A stretch of 64,000 nt of DNA from Rhodococcus jostii NBRC 16295 (GTDB lineage: Bacteria; Actinomycetota; Actinomycetes; Mycobacteriales; Mycobacteriaceae), in NCBI RefSeq assembly GCF_001894825.1, contig NZ_BCWY01000002.1, positions 124,001 to 188,000 on the forward strand, written 5' to 3'. Position numbers and translations under genes: made by a program. Under the pieces are notes generated by a model. The model searched no databases. It saw only the letters and a program-made list of their open reading frames with translations, and was not told the DNA's origin. Below are positions 1-8,634 of the stretch, piece by piece (positions within the stretch are counted from its first letter, which is position 1; each line of letters opens with the position of its first letter).

Positions 1-1
1 C

Positions 2-100
2 CCGGCCGACGAGACGATCCGCGACTTCGTCGCCTTCCTGGTGACGTCCGGCCAGCTGGGCCGTGGAGATCAGTTCTCCCCGGTGGCGTCCTCGTCGTAG
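2..100 (+). CDS. C-terminal end of an unidentified protein (partial, cut by window start)
   Basis: An open frame enters from the left edge and ends at a TAG at 98-100. Its codons have the strong G/C third-position bias of real genes here up to about position 65. The tail reads [19 protein letters not shown] followed by a Ser-rich end. It converges on otsA and overlaps its 3' end by about 31 bases. Only about 32 residues are visible, so no family can be assigned. The alternative is that this is chance reading through the otsA terminator region. Confidence 0.45.
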   Translation, partial: PADETIRDFVAFLVTSGQLGRGDQFSPVASSS

Positions 101-1617
101 TCGGACTCGGAGGCCTCGGCGGGAGCGATCAGCGCCGGCCCTGCGGCTCCGCCGTGCGCGAGCGCGTCGAGGAACGACTTGGCCCACCGGTCGACGTCGT
201 GAGCGAGCACCTGCCTGCGCAGGGCGCGCATGTGGCGTCGGCCGTCCTCCTTCGGCTGCTCGAGGGCTTGTTCCATCGCGTCCTTGACGCTGTCGAGGTC
301 GTGTGGATTGCACAGGAACGCCTGGCGCAGTTCGGCGGCCGCGCCGGTGAACTCGCTGAGCAGCAGGGCACCGCCGAGATCGCTGCGGCACGCCACGTAC
401 TCCTTGGCGACGAGGTTCATGCCGTCGCGGAGTGGCGTCACGAGCATGACGTCGGCGGCGACGAAGAAGGCGATCAGCTCGTCGCGGGGGATCGGCCGAT
501 GCAGGTAGTGCACCACCGGCCGGCCGACCTCGCTGTACTCGCCGTTGATCCGCGACACCTTGCGTTCGATGTCGTCGCGCATCTGCACGTAGCTGTCGAC
601 CCGTTCGCGGCTCGGCGTGGCCAACTGCACCATCACCGTCTCGGAGGGATCGATGCGATGCTCGTCGAGCAGTTCGTGCAGCGCGGCGAGGCGGACGTCG
701 ATGCCCTTCGTGTAATCGAGGCGGTCGACGCCCAGCATGATGTGTTTGGGATTGCCCAGTTCCTTGCGGATCTGCTTGGCGCGGTCCCGGATCGACTTGG
801 ACCTGGATTGCTCGTCCAGCTTGCCCGAGTCGATGGAGATCGGAAACGCGCCGACGCGCACGGTGCGGAATCCCACCTGCACGACGCCCAGCTTGGAGCG
901 GACGCCCACGGTGCCCCGGGACGTCTGCTGACCGGCGAGCCTGCGGGCCAGGTAGAGGAAGTTCTGCGCGCCGCCCGGGAGGTGGAATCCGATCAGGTCG
1001 GCGCCGAGCAGACCTTCGATGATCTCGGTGCGCCACGGCATCTGCATGAACAGTTCGACCGGCGGGAACGGAATGTGCAGGAAGAACCCGATGGTGAGGT
1101 CGGGGCGGAGCATGCGCAGCATCTTCGGGACGAGCTGCAGCTGGTAGTCCTGGATCCACACGGTGGCGCCGTGCGCGGCCGCCTTCGACGTGGCCTCCGC
1201 GAAACGCCGGTTGACCTCGACGTACGCGTTCCACCAGTCGCGGTTGTATTCGGGTTTGACGATCACGTCGTGGTACAGCGGCCACAGGGTCGCGTTGGAG
1301 AAGCCCTCGTAGTAGTCGGCGATCTCCGCGGCGCTCAGCGGGACGGGGTAGAGCTCGAGCTCGTCCTCGACGACCGGGTCGAGTTCGGCGTCCGCGACCC
1401 CCGCCCAGCCGACCCATGCGCCCTTGTTGCGGCGCAGGATCGGCTCGAGCGCGGTGACGAGGCCACCGGGGCTGCGCTTCCAGCGGGTGGTGCCGTCCGG
1501 AAGGCGTTCGAGATCGACGGGGAGTCGGTTCGCGACGACGACGAAGTCGGCTTGCCCGGAAACAGGATCAGATGTCGAGCGTGATGACGATGCTGACGAT
1601 TCCGAGCTGGCAGCCAC
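70..1617 (-). CDS. otsA: Trehalose-6-phosphate synthase (GT20)
   Basis: Joins UDP- or GDP-glucose to glucose-6-phosphate to give trehalose-6-phosphate in the cytoplasm. The 515-residue length fits bacterial OtsA. Visible motifs in order are [11 protein letters not shown], the [13 protein letters not shown] donor loop, [22 protein letters not shown] and [13 protein letters not shown], which together are diagnostic of GT20. The N-terminus is Ser-rich and the C-terminal tail is acidic. Translation starts at a GTG (1615-1617) with a GGAAG ribosome site just upstream. A 57-residue gene lies 33 bases upstream on the same strand and is probably co-transcribed. A trehalase is encoded at 32227-34119. 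In mycolata trehalose is also the carrier for mycolates. Confidence 0.93.
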   Translation of the reverse strand: MAASSESSASSSRSTSDPVSGQADFVVVANRLPVDLERLPDGTTRWKRSPGGLVTALEPILRRNKGAWVGWAGVADAELDPVVEDELELYPVPLSAAEIADYYEGFSNATLWPLYHDVIVKPEYNRDWWNAYVEVNRRFAEATSKAAAHGATVWIQDYQLQLVPKMLRMLRPDLTIGFFLHIPFPPVELFMQMPWRTEIIEGLLGADLIGFHLPGGAQNFLYLARRLAGQQTSRGTVGVRSKLGVVQVGFRTVRVGAFPISIDSGKLDEQSRSKSIRDRAKQIRKELGNPKHIMLGVDRLDYTKGIDVRLAALHELLDEHRIDPSETVMVQLATPSRERVDSYVQMRDDIERKVSRINGEYSEVGRPVVHYLHRPIPRDELIAFFVAADVMLVTPLRDGMNLVAKEYVACRSDLGGALLLSEFTGAAAELRQAFLCNPHDLDSVKDAMEQALEQPKEDGRRHMRALRRQVLAHDVDRWAKSFLDALAHGGAAGPALIAPAEASESDYDEDATGEN

Positions 1618-1650
1618 GGGCTTCCTTCGCAGTCGAAGTGGATGAAATTC

Positions 1651-1824
1651 TCAGTCGAGCTTGGTGGTGGGTCCGATTCCGAGCATCGAGAGCAGCATTC
1701 TGCACTCGTCGGCGTCTTCGGCGTATGCAGCGACAACGCGCTGCGCCTGGCGGGCGGTCTCGTCGGCTAGGGGTTCGAGATCCTCGTCCGCGATGTCGTT
1801 TTCGGCGGTCGTCTTCGCGGCCAT
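1651..1824 (-). CDS. Small acidic hypothetical protein (57 aa)
   Basis: An ATG (1822-1824) preceded by GAGAGG at good spacing opens a 57-codon frame ending in TGA. The protein begins MAAKTTAENDIADEDLEPLA and ends LLSMLGIGPTTKLD. It is acidic in its first half and has one Cys. It lies 33 bases upstream of otsA on the same strand, so the two probably form one transcript. I do not recognise the family. Strong ribosome site, coding-like codon use and tight position make it a likely real gene that length cut-offs miss. Confidence 0.65.
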   Translation of the reverse strand: MAAKTTAENDIADEDLEPLADETARQAQRVVAAYAEDADECRMLLSMLGIGPTTKLD

Positions 1825-1933
1825 CTTTTTCCTCTCGGGCTTGCTGCTGCGTCACGCGCAGTAGTTCGTATCGGCGACTCTATGAGAACCGGGCATGTCA
1901 ACGCTAGTTGCCCATCGATTAGGGTTCATCTAG

Positions 1934-1952
1934 TTAGGGTCTGCTTACTTGG
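1934..1952 (+). promoter_or_regulatory. Candidate IdeR iron box before the ABC exporter genes
   Basis: The 19-mer beginning TTAGGGTCTGCTTAC matches the IdeR/DtxR consensus TTAGGTTAGSCTAACCTAA at about 12 of 19 positions, mostly in the left half. It sits 40-58 bases before the chosen start of the first ABC gene. It is weak on its own. It gains support from better boxes before the NRPS and the monooxygenase of the same locus. Confidence 0.4.
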
Positions 1953-1991
1953 TTGGTGAGTGGGGAAGCGTCGGCGTTGGGAGTTACGCGC

Positions 1992-3695
1992 GTGAAGACT
2001 GGTGGCACCGCAATTCTGCGTCGCACGCTGGTGCGGAATCGTGCCCGGCTGGGCATCGGCACCGTCCTGGTCTGCCTGCATCAGGTGGCCGAGACGCTGG
2101 TCCCGATCTCGATCGGCGTGATCGTCGACCGGGCCGTCGCGACCGGGGACGTCTTCGCCCTCGCGGTGTGGCTGTGCGCTCTGGCCCTGCTGTTCCTGGT
2201 GCTCACGGCGGCCTGGCGGTACGGCGCGCGGTTCATCGTGGTGGCGATGCAGAACGAGGCGCACCAGCTGCGGATGGAGGTGGCGCACCGCATTCTCGAC
2301 CCCCGCGGCGTGCGCACCGACCTGCGTGCCGGCGAGCTGCTGTCCGTGTCGACGTCCGACGCCGATCGCGCCGCCTGGATCGCCGACATCGCACCGCGCG
2401 CGGCCGCTGCCCTCACGGCCGCGATCGGATCCGCCGTCGCGCTGCTGCTGATCGACGTGCCGCTCGGGCTCGCCGTGCTGATCGGCACCCCCGTCATCCT
2501 CGGACTTCTCCAACTCGCGGCGCCGCTGATCACCCGCCGGGCCACCGACCAGCAGGCCGCGGTCGCGCGGGCGTCCGCCATGGCCACGGACCTGGTGAGC
2601 GGGCTCCGGCCGCTGCGGGGGATCGGCGCGGAGGTGTCGGCGTCGCGGCGATACGGGGCGGCCAGCCGCGACGCGCTCGGCGCGACGCTCCACACGGCGA
2701 AGAGCTCGGCCGTCTTCGCCGGGGTGTCGATGACCGTCAGCGCCCTGCTCGCCGTCGGTGTCGCCGGTTTCGCCGGCTGGTTCGCCCTGGAGGGGCGTAT
2801 CACCATCGGCGAGCTGATCACCGTCGTCGGACTGTCCCAGTTCTTCATCGAGCCGCTCGGTGTCCTGGCCGGTCTGCCCGGATTCCTCGCCCTGTCCCGC
2901 GCGTCGGCGGACCGCCTCGCCCTGGTCCTGGACGCGGAACCGCTGCTCCCCGCCGGATCGGACCGCACGCTCGACGGCAGCGAGCTCAGCCTGACCGGGG
3001 TGTCCTACCGGTCGCTGAGCGCGGTGGATCTGCGGGTCACGCCCGGCGAACTGCTCGGCATCGTCGCGTACCGCCCGCAGGACGCCGAGGCGCTGGCCGC
3101 GCTGCTGTCCGGGCAGGTTCCGCCCGACCGCTACGACGGGGAACTGACCATGGGCGGGGTCCGGCTGTCGGACGCCGATCTCGCGCAGGCGCGCCGCGCA
3201 CTGCTCGTCGAACCGCACAACGGTGATCTGTTCTCCGGCACCGTCGCGTCGAACGTGACCGCGGGCCGGCCCGGCGCGACGGCGTCCGAGGTGCAAGCGG
3301 CGCTCTCCGCATCCGCGGCGGTCGACGTCGTGGAAGCACACCCGGAGGGGCTCGACCACGACGTCGCCGACCGCGGGTCGTCTTTGTCCGGCGGCCAGCG
3401 GCAACGGGTGGCCCTCGCGCGCGCCCTGGTGGCGCAGTCGCCGGTGATGGTGTTGCACGACCCGACGACGGCCGTCGACGCCGTCACCGAACACACGATC
3501 GCCGGCGGCATCGCCGACCTGCGGCACCGCGGCTCCACCCGAGCCCACACGACCATCCTCATCACGAGCAGCCCCGCGCTGCTGTCGGTGACCGACCGAG
3601 TCGTCGTGCTCGACGAGGGCACGGTCGTCGGCGAGGGCACACACTCGCAACTGGCGACCCAGGACGCGAACTACCGTCAGGCGGTCCTGCGATGA
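1992..3695 (+). CDS. ABC exporter half-transporter A (degenerate ATP site), siderophore locus
   Basis: A type IV ABC half-transporter of about 567 residues, with six membrane segments in roughly the first 300 and a nucleotide-binding domain after. It is probably the siderophore exporter partner of the next gene. The signature LSGGQRQR (3384-3407) is intact. The Walker A loop is gone: IVAYRPQ (from 3060) stands where GxxGxGKS/T belongs. Walker B reads VMVLHDPTT, with Pro in place of the catalytic Glu. This subunit should therefore not hydrolyse ATP at its own Walker site. I chose GTG 1992 because GGGAG lies 8 bases upstream; TTG 1953 or GTG 1956 would add 12-13 residues but lack a ribosome site. 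Its stop overlaps the next start by 4 bases (ATGA). Confidence 0.85.
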   Translation: MKTGGTAILRRTLVRNRARLGIGTVLVCLHQVAETLVPISIGVIVDRAVATGDVFALAVWLCALALLFLVLTAAWRYGARFIVVAMQNEAHQLRMEVAHRILDPRGVRTDLRAGELLSVSTSDADRAAWIADIAPRAAAALTAAIGSAVALLLIDVPLGLAVLIGTPVILGLLQLAAPLITRRATDQQAAVARASAMATDLVSGLRPLRGIGAEVSASRRYGAASRDALGATLHTAKSSAVFAGVSMTVSALLAVGVAGFAGWFALEGRITIGELITVVGLSQFFIEPLGVLAGLPGFLALSRASADRLALVLDAEPLLPAGSDRTLDGSELSLTGVSYRSLSAVDLRVTPGELLGIVAYRPQDAEALAALLSGQVPPDRYDGELTMGGVRLSDADLAQARRALLVEPHNGDLFSGTVASNVTAGRPGATASEVQAALSASAAVDVVEAHPEGLDHDVADRGSSLSGGQRQRVALARALVAQSPVMVLHDPTTAVDAVTEHTIAGGIADLRHRGSTRAHTTILITSSPALLSVTDRVVVLDEGTVVGEGTHSQLATQDANYRQAVLR

Positions 3696-5440
3696 GTGAA
3701 CTGCTGCCCATCGCGGACGCGCGCGACACGTGGGGCTGGCTGAAGTCCGAACTGGGACGCCGCCGGGGCCGGAGCGCCTTCACCCTGCTGGTGGCGGCCG
3801 TCGCAGCGGGCATGGCCCTCGTACCCGTCTACGTGTTCGGCGTCCTCGTCGACCGCGTGCAGGAGGGGGCGCCGCCGTCCACCATCGGATGGGTGGTCGC
3901 CGTGATCGCCTCCGCCGCGGTGATCGGCGGCGTGTGCGCCGGGTTCGCGTCGTTCCTCATCCGCAGTCTCGGCGAGGGAATCCTGGCGAATCTGCGCGAG
4001 CGCACCGTCGACCGAGCGCTCCGGTTGCCGATCCAGACCGTCGAACGCGTGGGGAAGGGCGACCTGCTGTCGCGGGTCGGCGACGACGTCGCGGTGATCG
4101 GCAAGGCCGTCACCGACGTGGTCCCCAACCTCGTCACCGCCGTGCTGCTCGTGGTACTGAGCATGGTCACGATGCTCGGCATCGACTGGCGACTCGGACT
4201 CGCCGGCATGGTGGCGCTGCCGATGTACGCGCTCGCGATGCGCTGGTACCTGCCGCGGTCCGCGCCGGTGTACGCCGCCGAACGCGTCGCGATGGGGGAG
4301 CGTTCGCAGGCCCTGATCAGCAGCATGCAGGGTGCCCGAACGGTGCGCGCCTACGGTCTGGAAGACAGTCATCTGGGGCAGATCAACGGTGCGTCGGAGA
4401 AGGCACGCGACCTGTCCGTCGGCGTCTTCGGGCTGTTCACCCGATTCGCGGGGCGCGGAAACCGGGCCGAGTTCGTGGGGCTCGCCACCATCCTCGCGGC
4501 CGGGTTCGCACTCGTGAACGCCGACATCGTCACCGTCGGGCAGACCACCACCGCCGCACTGCTCTTCCACCGGCTGTTCAATCCGATCGGCATGCTGATG
4601 TACACGTTCGACGAGGTGCAGTCGGCGGGCGCGAGCCTCGCGCGGCTCGTCGGTGTCGTCGACCTCCCGGACGAATCGAGCACCGGGAGCGCTGCCGTGC
4701 GGGAGACCACGGACTCGACGCTCGAACTCGCCGGCGTCCGGCATTCGTACGACGGCAGCCACGAGGTGGTGCACGGCATCAGCCTGCACGTGAAGAGCGG
4801 GGAACGGGTCGCCCTCGTCGGCTCGACCGGGGCGGGCAAGACGACGGTCGCGGCGATCGCGGCCGGATCGATCGTCCCGACGTCCGGTTCGGTGCGCATC
4901 GGCGGAACCACGCTGCCGGACCTCGAACCGGGCGACCTCCGCCGCCGCGTCGCCATCGTCAGCCAGGAAGTTCACGTGTTCGCCGGACCGCTGATCGACG
5001 ACCTCCGGCTCGCGGCACCCGACGCGTCCGAGGAGGACGCGGCGATGGCGTTGAAAGCCGTCGGCGCCGACGTCTGGGTGACCGCATTGGACCACGGCGT
5101 CCAGACCGTGGTCGGGGAGGGCGGCCACGAACTGACCGCAGCCCAGGCGCAGCAACTGGCGCTCGCGCGGCTCGTCCTCGCGAATCCGGCGGTCGCGATC
5201 CTGGACGAGGCGACCGCCGAAGCCGGCAGCGCCGGTGCGCGGGAATTGGAGGCGTCGGCCGAGGCCGCGACCCGCGGCCGGACCACGTTGGTGGTGGCCC
5301 ACCGTTTGACGCAGGCGGCGTCCGCGGACCGGGTGGTGGTCCTCGAACACGGCCGGATCGTCGAGGAAGGCCCGCACGCCGAGCTCGTCGCCGCCGGCGG
5401 GAGGTATGCGGAACTGTGGTCGGCGTGGGAGGGGCGGTAG
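3692..5440 (+). CDS. ABC exporter half-transporter B (catalytic Walker motifs), siderophore locus
   Basis: The second half-transporter, 582 residues: membrane domain about 1-320, ATPase domain about 340-580. Walker A is intact (GSTGAGKT, 4820-4843). Walker B is intact (AILDEAT, about 5195-5215). The signature is degraded to LTAAQ (5132-5146) from LSGGQ. Paired head-to-tail with subunit A, its Walker motifs meet A's intact signature to form one working ATP site, while the other site is degenerate on both faces. The start ATG overlaps the stop of the first gene, so the two are translationally coupled. Position beside hydroxamate NRPS genes suggests siderophore export. Import of ferric siderophore is less likely, since the fold is the fused TMD-NBD exporter type. 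Confidence 0.87.
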   Translation: MSELLPIADARDTWGWLKSELGRRRGRSAFTLLVAAVAAGMALVPVYVFGVLVDRVQEGAPPSTIGWVVAVIASAAVIGGVCAGFASFLIRSLGEGILANLRERTVDRALRLPIQTVERVGKGDLLSRVGDDVAVIGKAVTDVVPNLVTAVLLVVLSMVTMLGIDWRLGLAGMVALPMYALAMRWYLPRSAPVYAAERVAMGERSQALISSMQGARTVRAYGLEDSHLGQINGASEKARDLSVGVFGLFTRFAGRGNRAEFVGLATILAAGFALVNADIVTVGQTTTAALLFHRLFNPIGMLMYTFDEVQSAGASLARLVGVVDLPDESSTGSAAVRETTDSTLELAGVRHSYDGSHEVVHGISLHVKSGERVALVGSTGAGKTTVAAIAAGSIVPTSGSVRIGGTTLPDLEPGDLRRRVAIVSQEVHVFAGPLIDDLRLAAPDASEEDAAMALKAVGADVWVTALDHGVQTVVGEGGHELTAAQAQQLALARLVLANPAVAILDEATAEAGSAGARELEASAEAATRGRTTLVVAHRLTQAASADRVVVLEHGRIVEEGPHAELVAAGGRYAELWSAWEGR

Positions 5441-5454
5441 CGCCGCACCCAAAA

Positions 5455-5509
5455 ACGGGTGAATGTACCGTTCAACGCCTTCGAAGCGTTGAACGGTACA
5501 TTCACCCGT
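5455..5509. terminator. 24-bp perfect hairpin between convergent genes
   Basis: Perfect inverted arms of 24 bases (5455-5478 and 5486-5509) enclose a 7-base loop, CTTCGAA. The arms begin ACGGGTGAATGTACC. A run of A precedes the left arm. The hairpin lies between the end of ABC gene B and the end of the formyltransferase gene, so it can serve both strands as a terminator. A stem this long and perfect is unusual for a simple terminator, so a dispersed palindromic repeat is also possible. Confidence 0.7.
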
Positions 5510-5530
5510 GTGGTCCAGGTGGCGGACCGG

Positions 5531-6466
5531 TCAGCTGAGGTAACCGCCCCCGTGGGGGAAGAACTCGGTCCCGTCGAGTTCGGTGCCGTCGTCGAGCCGG
5601 ACGCGCTGGATCTTGAGACCCTTGTTGCGGCCGGTGCGGGCGTCGGGTCCGGCGACGATCACCATTCCGTCGCCTTCGTGGATGAAGACACGCCCGGGCG
5701 TTCCACCGTAATTTCCTTCGGATACGGCGGCCTTCAGTACCCGGACACGCTGTCCCTTGTAATGGGTGAAGGCGTTCGGGTACGGGTCGGACTGCGCGCG
5801 GACGAGCCGTTCGATCGCGTCGGCGGGCCACGTCCAGTCGATGAGGCTGTCCTCGGGAGCACGCTTGTGGAAGAACGTGGCCTGCGAGCGGTCCTGCGGT
5901 GTCCAGTCCGTGCGGCCGGACGCGATCAGCTCGAGTGCGTCGAGGGTGATCGGGCCGATCATGTCGACGGTGCGGTGGAACAGATCGGTGACGGTGTCCG
6001 TCGGTCCGACGGGCGTCGACCTCTGCAAAACGATGTCGCCGGCGTCGAGTTCCTCGTCCATCAGGTGCGCGGTGAGGCCTACTTCTTCCTCACCGTTGAT
6101 GAGCGCCCAGATGAGCGGGGAGAATCCTGTGTACTTGGGCAGGAGCGAATCGTGAATGTTGAGGGTGCCGTAGCGGGGCGAGTCGAAGATGTCCCGCGGC
6201 AGCCACGTGCGCCAATTGTTGGCGACGACGATGTCGGGGTCGGCCTGCTTCAATGCGGCCTTGAAGTCCTCGTCCGGTTTGGTGGCGATGTGCACGGGCA
6301 CCCCGTGCTCGGTGGCCAGATCGGCGACGGAGTCCGCCCACATCTGCTCGTAGACGTGATCACTCTTGGGGTGAGTGATCGCGAGCACGACCTCATGGTC
6401 GGACTCGAGCAGGGCCTGCAGGGTACGGTGACCCCAGGTTTGATATCCGAGTGTGGCGACTCTCAA
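5531..6466 (-). CDS. N-hydroxyornithine formyltransferase (Fmt-like, CchA-type)
   Basis: Transfers a formyl group from 10-formyl-tetrahydrofolate, most likely to N5-hydroxyornithine, giving N5-formyl-N5-hydroxyornithine for the NRPS. The 311 residues show the formyltransferase core with NIHDSLLPKYTGFSP and the DAGDIVLQ aspartate loop, so the Asn/His/Asp catalytic set is present, plus a C-terminal OB-like domain. It is not the housekeeping Met-tRNA formyltransferase, judging from its siderophore context and the specificity code of NRPS module 3. The start is TTG (6464-6466) with a strong AGGAGG upstream. It is divergent from the hydrolase gene and shares a promoter region with it. Confidence 0.86.
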   Translation of the reverse strand: MRVATLGYQTWGHRTLQALLESDHEVVLAITHPKSDHVYEQMWADSVADLATEHGVPVHIATKPDEDFKAALKQADPDIVVANNWRTWLPRDIFDSPRYGTLNIHDSLLPKYTGFSPLIWALINGEEEVGLTAHLMDEELDAGDIVLQRSTPVGPTDTVTDLFHRTVDMIGPITLDALELIASGRTDWTPQDRSQATFFHKRAPEDSLIDWTWPADAIERLVRAQSDPYPNAFTHYKGQRVRVLKAAVSEGNYGGTPGRVFIHEGDGMVIVAGPDARTGRNKGLKIQRVRLDDGTELDGTEFFPHGGGYLS

Positions 6467-6526
6467 CGCGGTCCTCCTGGACGTGCTTGTCGGTCAACGC
6501 CGCACGAGAGCGGCAGCGAGGCCAGC

Positions 6527-6545
6527 TTAGGCTATCCAATCTAAT
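6527..6545. promoter_or_regulatory. Weak iron-box-like dyad between divergent formyltransferase and hydrolase genes
   Basis: TTAGGCTATCCAATCTAAT resembles an IdeR box in its left half (7 of the first 8 bases) and has a TTAG...CTAA dyad. The half-sites are one base closer than in the consensus, and only about 11 of 19 positions match. It is listed because it is the only such motif in this divergent promoter and the neighbouring transcription units have better boxes. Confidence 0.3.
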
Positions 6546-6576
6546 TTGGTGAGACCGCCCATGGAAGGAAGGCAAC

Positions 6577-7380
6577 ATGACGATCGCCACGATCAACGGG
6601 ATCCCCCTGAATTACCAGGTCAAGGGGTCCGGCGATTTAGTGGTGCTCATCATGGGGACAGGTAGCCCGGGACGTGTGTGGGATCTGCACCAGACGCCTG
6701 CGCTCATCGACGCCGGCTACCGCGTCTGCACGTTCGACAACCGCGGCATCGCGCCGTCCGGTGAGAGCGTGGACGGGATCACCATGGACGACCTCGTCGC
6801 GGACACGGCGGGGTTGATCGAGCACCTGGGCGGCGGACCGGCCCGCGTCGTCGGCACCTCGATGGGCGCCCGTGTCGCGCAGGAACTTGCGCTGTCCCGA
6901 CCCGATCTCGTGCACAAGGCGGCCTTCCTCGCCGGTCACGCCCGCATGGACTACTTCCAGCAGACGCTCACCGAGGGGGAGCGCGCCCTCCACGACAGCG
7001 GCGTCGAACTCCCGGCCAAGTACCGGGCGGCGGTGACCGCCGTGATGAACCTGTCGCCCGCATCGCTCGTCGACCCGCACACGGCCCGCGACTGGCTCGA
7101 CCTGTTCGAATTCAGCGGCGGCCGGACGTCGGACGGCGTGCGCGCGCAGATGGAGATGGATCGCAGCTTCGACCGGCGGCAGGCCTACCGAGCGATCACG
7201 ACGCCGTGCCTGTCCATCGGTTTCGCCGACGACCGGATGATTCCGCCGTATCTCTCCCGCGAAGTGGCCGAGTCGATTCCGTCGGCCCGCTACTACGAGA
7301 TCCCCGACGTGGGGCACTACGGCTACCTCGAACAGCCCGAAGTGGTGAACAAGGTACTGCTCGAATTCCTCGCCAACTGA
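6577..7380 (+). CDS. Alpha/beta hydrolase in the siderophore locus
   Basis: A 267-residue alpha/beta hydrolase fold enzyme with the nucleophile elbow GTSMGARV, an oxyanion-region VVLIMGTGSPG and the C-terminal catalytic His in GHYGYLE. No signal peptide is visible, so it is cytoplasmic. Two roles fit the context: an esterase or peptidase acting on imported ferric siderophore, or a stand-alone thioesterase helping an NRPS that has no thioesterase domain. Neither is proven by sequence. The start has a GGAAGG ribosome site. The GGDEF gene follows after 45 bases on the same strand, so the two probably share a transcript. Confidence 0.8.
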   Translation: MTIATINGIPLNYQVKGSGDLVVLIMGTGSPGRVWDLHQTPALIDAGYRVCTFDNRGIAPSGESVDGITMDDLVADTAGLIEHLGGGPARVVGTSMGARVAQELALSRPDLVHKAAFLAGHARMDYFQQTLTEGERALHDSGVELPAKYRAAVTAVMNLSPASLVDPHTARDWLDLFEFSGGRTSDGVRAQMEMDRSFDRRQAYRAITTPCLSIGFADDRMIPPYLSREVAESIPSARYYEIPDVGHYGYLEQPEVVNKVLLEFLAN

Positions 7381-7425
7381 CAGTTCCGAGCGGCTGGGGG
7401 CGATCACGGTGACGGCGAGGTTCTG

Positions 7426-8634
7426 ATGGCGTCGGGTAACCCGCGTCTCGGGGTGGGCATCGTCCGGTACGACATCGTGAATCGAGTGTTGTGGTGGGAC
7501 GCGAAGGCCGCTGCCATCTTCGGTGACGACGGCTCCCTGCCGCCCCTCCTGCAGTGGCGGGAGCGCGTGCATCCCGACGACATCGACGTGGTCCGGCGAA
7601 TGTTCGGCGACACGGCCGGGTCGGTCGGTGCCGAATGCGTCTTCCGGATCGTGCTGCCGGACCGGTCGACCCGCTACATCCTCACCCGCAGCATCGACGT
7701 CACCGTCGACGAGTCCGGCGTTCCTGCGGAGCTGACGGGCGTGGTCATCGAACTCGGACATCTCACCGGCCAGGACGCGCAACTCGCGTCGTTGCTCGAC
7801 CGGGTCGGTCTGGGGTTCATGGCCCTCGACGAGGACCTCCGGATCATCTACGTCAATTCCGGCTGCCTGCGGCACGTACGGCGGTCCCGGGACGAGATGC
7901 TCGGCCGGGTCGTCACCGACGTTCTTCCCGAAACTCGGGGCAGCTACTTCGACGCACTGTGTCGCAAGGTTCTCGCCACCGGGCGGGAGCATCAGACCCG
8001 GGTCGACTCGTTGTATTCGCCCGGCACGACGATCGAGGTGACCGCCGCGGCCGATTCCGGCGCGCTCGTCGTGCATTTCCGGGACGTGACCGCGGAGGTC
8101 ACCGCCCAGCAGCAGGCGGACGAGGCGCACGCTCTCCTTCTCCACGAGGCGAGGCACGACAGTCTCACCGGACTGCTCAATCGCGCCGCGATCACCGAGC
8201 ACCTGCAGCGGCTCGTCGAGCCCGGCGCCGGTCCGGCTGTGGTCATGTTCCTCGACGTCGACGGGTTCAAGGACGTCAACGACACGAGGGGACAACGCGT
8301 CGGCGATCGCATCCTGCAGGCGGTGTCGGAGCACCTGTCCCGCGCGATGCGGGCCCCTGCCGTGGTGGGACGGCTCGGTGGTGACGAGTTCGTGGCGATC
8401 CTCCCCGAGGCCGGCGACATCGACGTCGAGAAGGTGGTGACCCTGATGGTCTCGTCGATCACGACGCCGATCGACGTCGGCGACGAACTGCTCGTCGTGA
8501 CTATCAGCGTGGGGATGGCCCGCAGTACGTCGGCTCACACGGTCGACGAGTTGCTCCACCATGCCGACACCGCCCTCTACGCCGCGAAGCGACTCGGGGG
8601 CAACACTGCCGTCTGGCATGCACAGACGACATAG
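7426..8634 (+). CDS. Diguanylate cyclase, PAS-PAS-GGDEF
   Basis: 402 residues. Two PAS-like sensor regions (about 10-105 and 125-220) precede a GGDEF domain (about 235-400). The active motif RLGGDEF is intact, as are FLDVDGFKDVND upstream and YAAKRLGGN near the end, so it should make cyclic-di-GMP from two GTP. No RxxD inhibitory site is visible five residues before GGDEF. There is no membrane segment. Its place between a hydrolase and a siderophore NRPS is odd for a second-messenger enzyme. It either couples surface behaviour to iron supply or is a bystander. A long palindrome begins at its stop codon. Confidence 0.88.
   Translation: MASGNPRLGVGIVRYDIVNRVLWWDAKAAAIFGDDGSLPPLLQWRERVHPDDIDVVRRMFGDTAGSVGAECVFRIVLPDRSTRYILTRSIDVTVDESGVPAELTGVVIELGHLTGQDAQLASLLDRVGLGFMALDEDLRIIYVNSGCLRHVRRSRDEMLGRVVTDVLPETRGSYFDALCRKVLATGREHQTRVDSLYSPGTTIEVTAAADSGALVVHFRDVTAEVTAQQQADEAHALLLHEARHDSLTGLLNRAAITEHLQRLVEPGAGPAVVMFLDVDGFKDVNDTRGQRVGDRILQAVSEHLSRAMRAPAVVGRLGGDEFVAILPEAGDIDVEKVVTLMVSSITTPIDVGDELLVVTISVGMARSTSAHTVDELLHHADTALYAAKRLGGNTAVWHAQTT

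Noticed and set aside
1926-3650. A 574-codon antisense frame over the first ABC gene
   Set aside because: Low-complexity Arg/Gly/His-rich product typical of antisense GC bias; the sense strand encodes a clear ABC transporter.
5455-5509. Possible iron box in the hairpin between the exporter and formyltransferase genes
   Set aside because: The sequence does not match the IdeR consensus and lies between two 3' ends.
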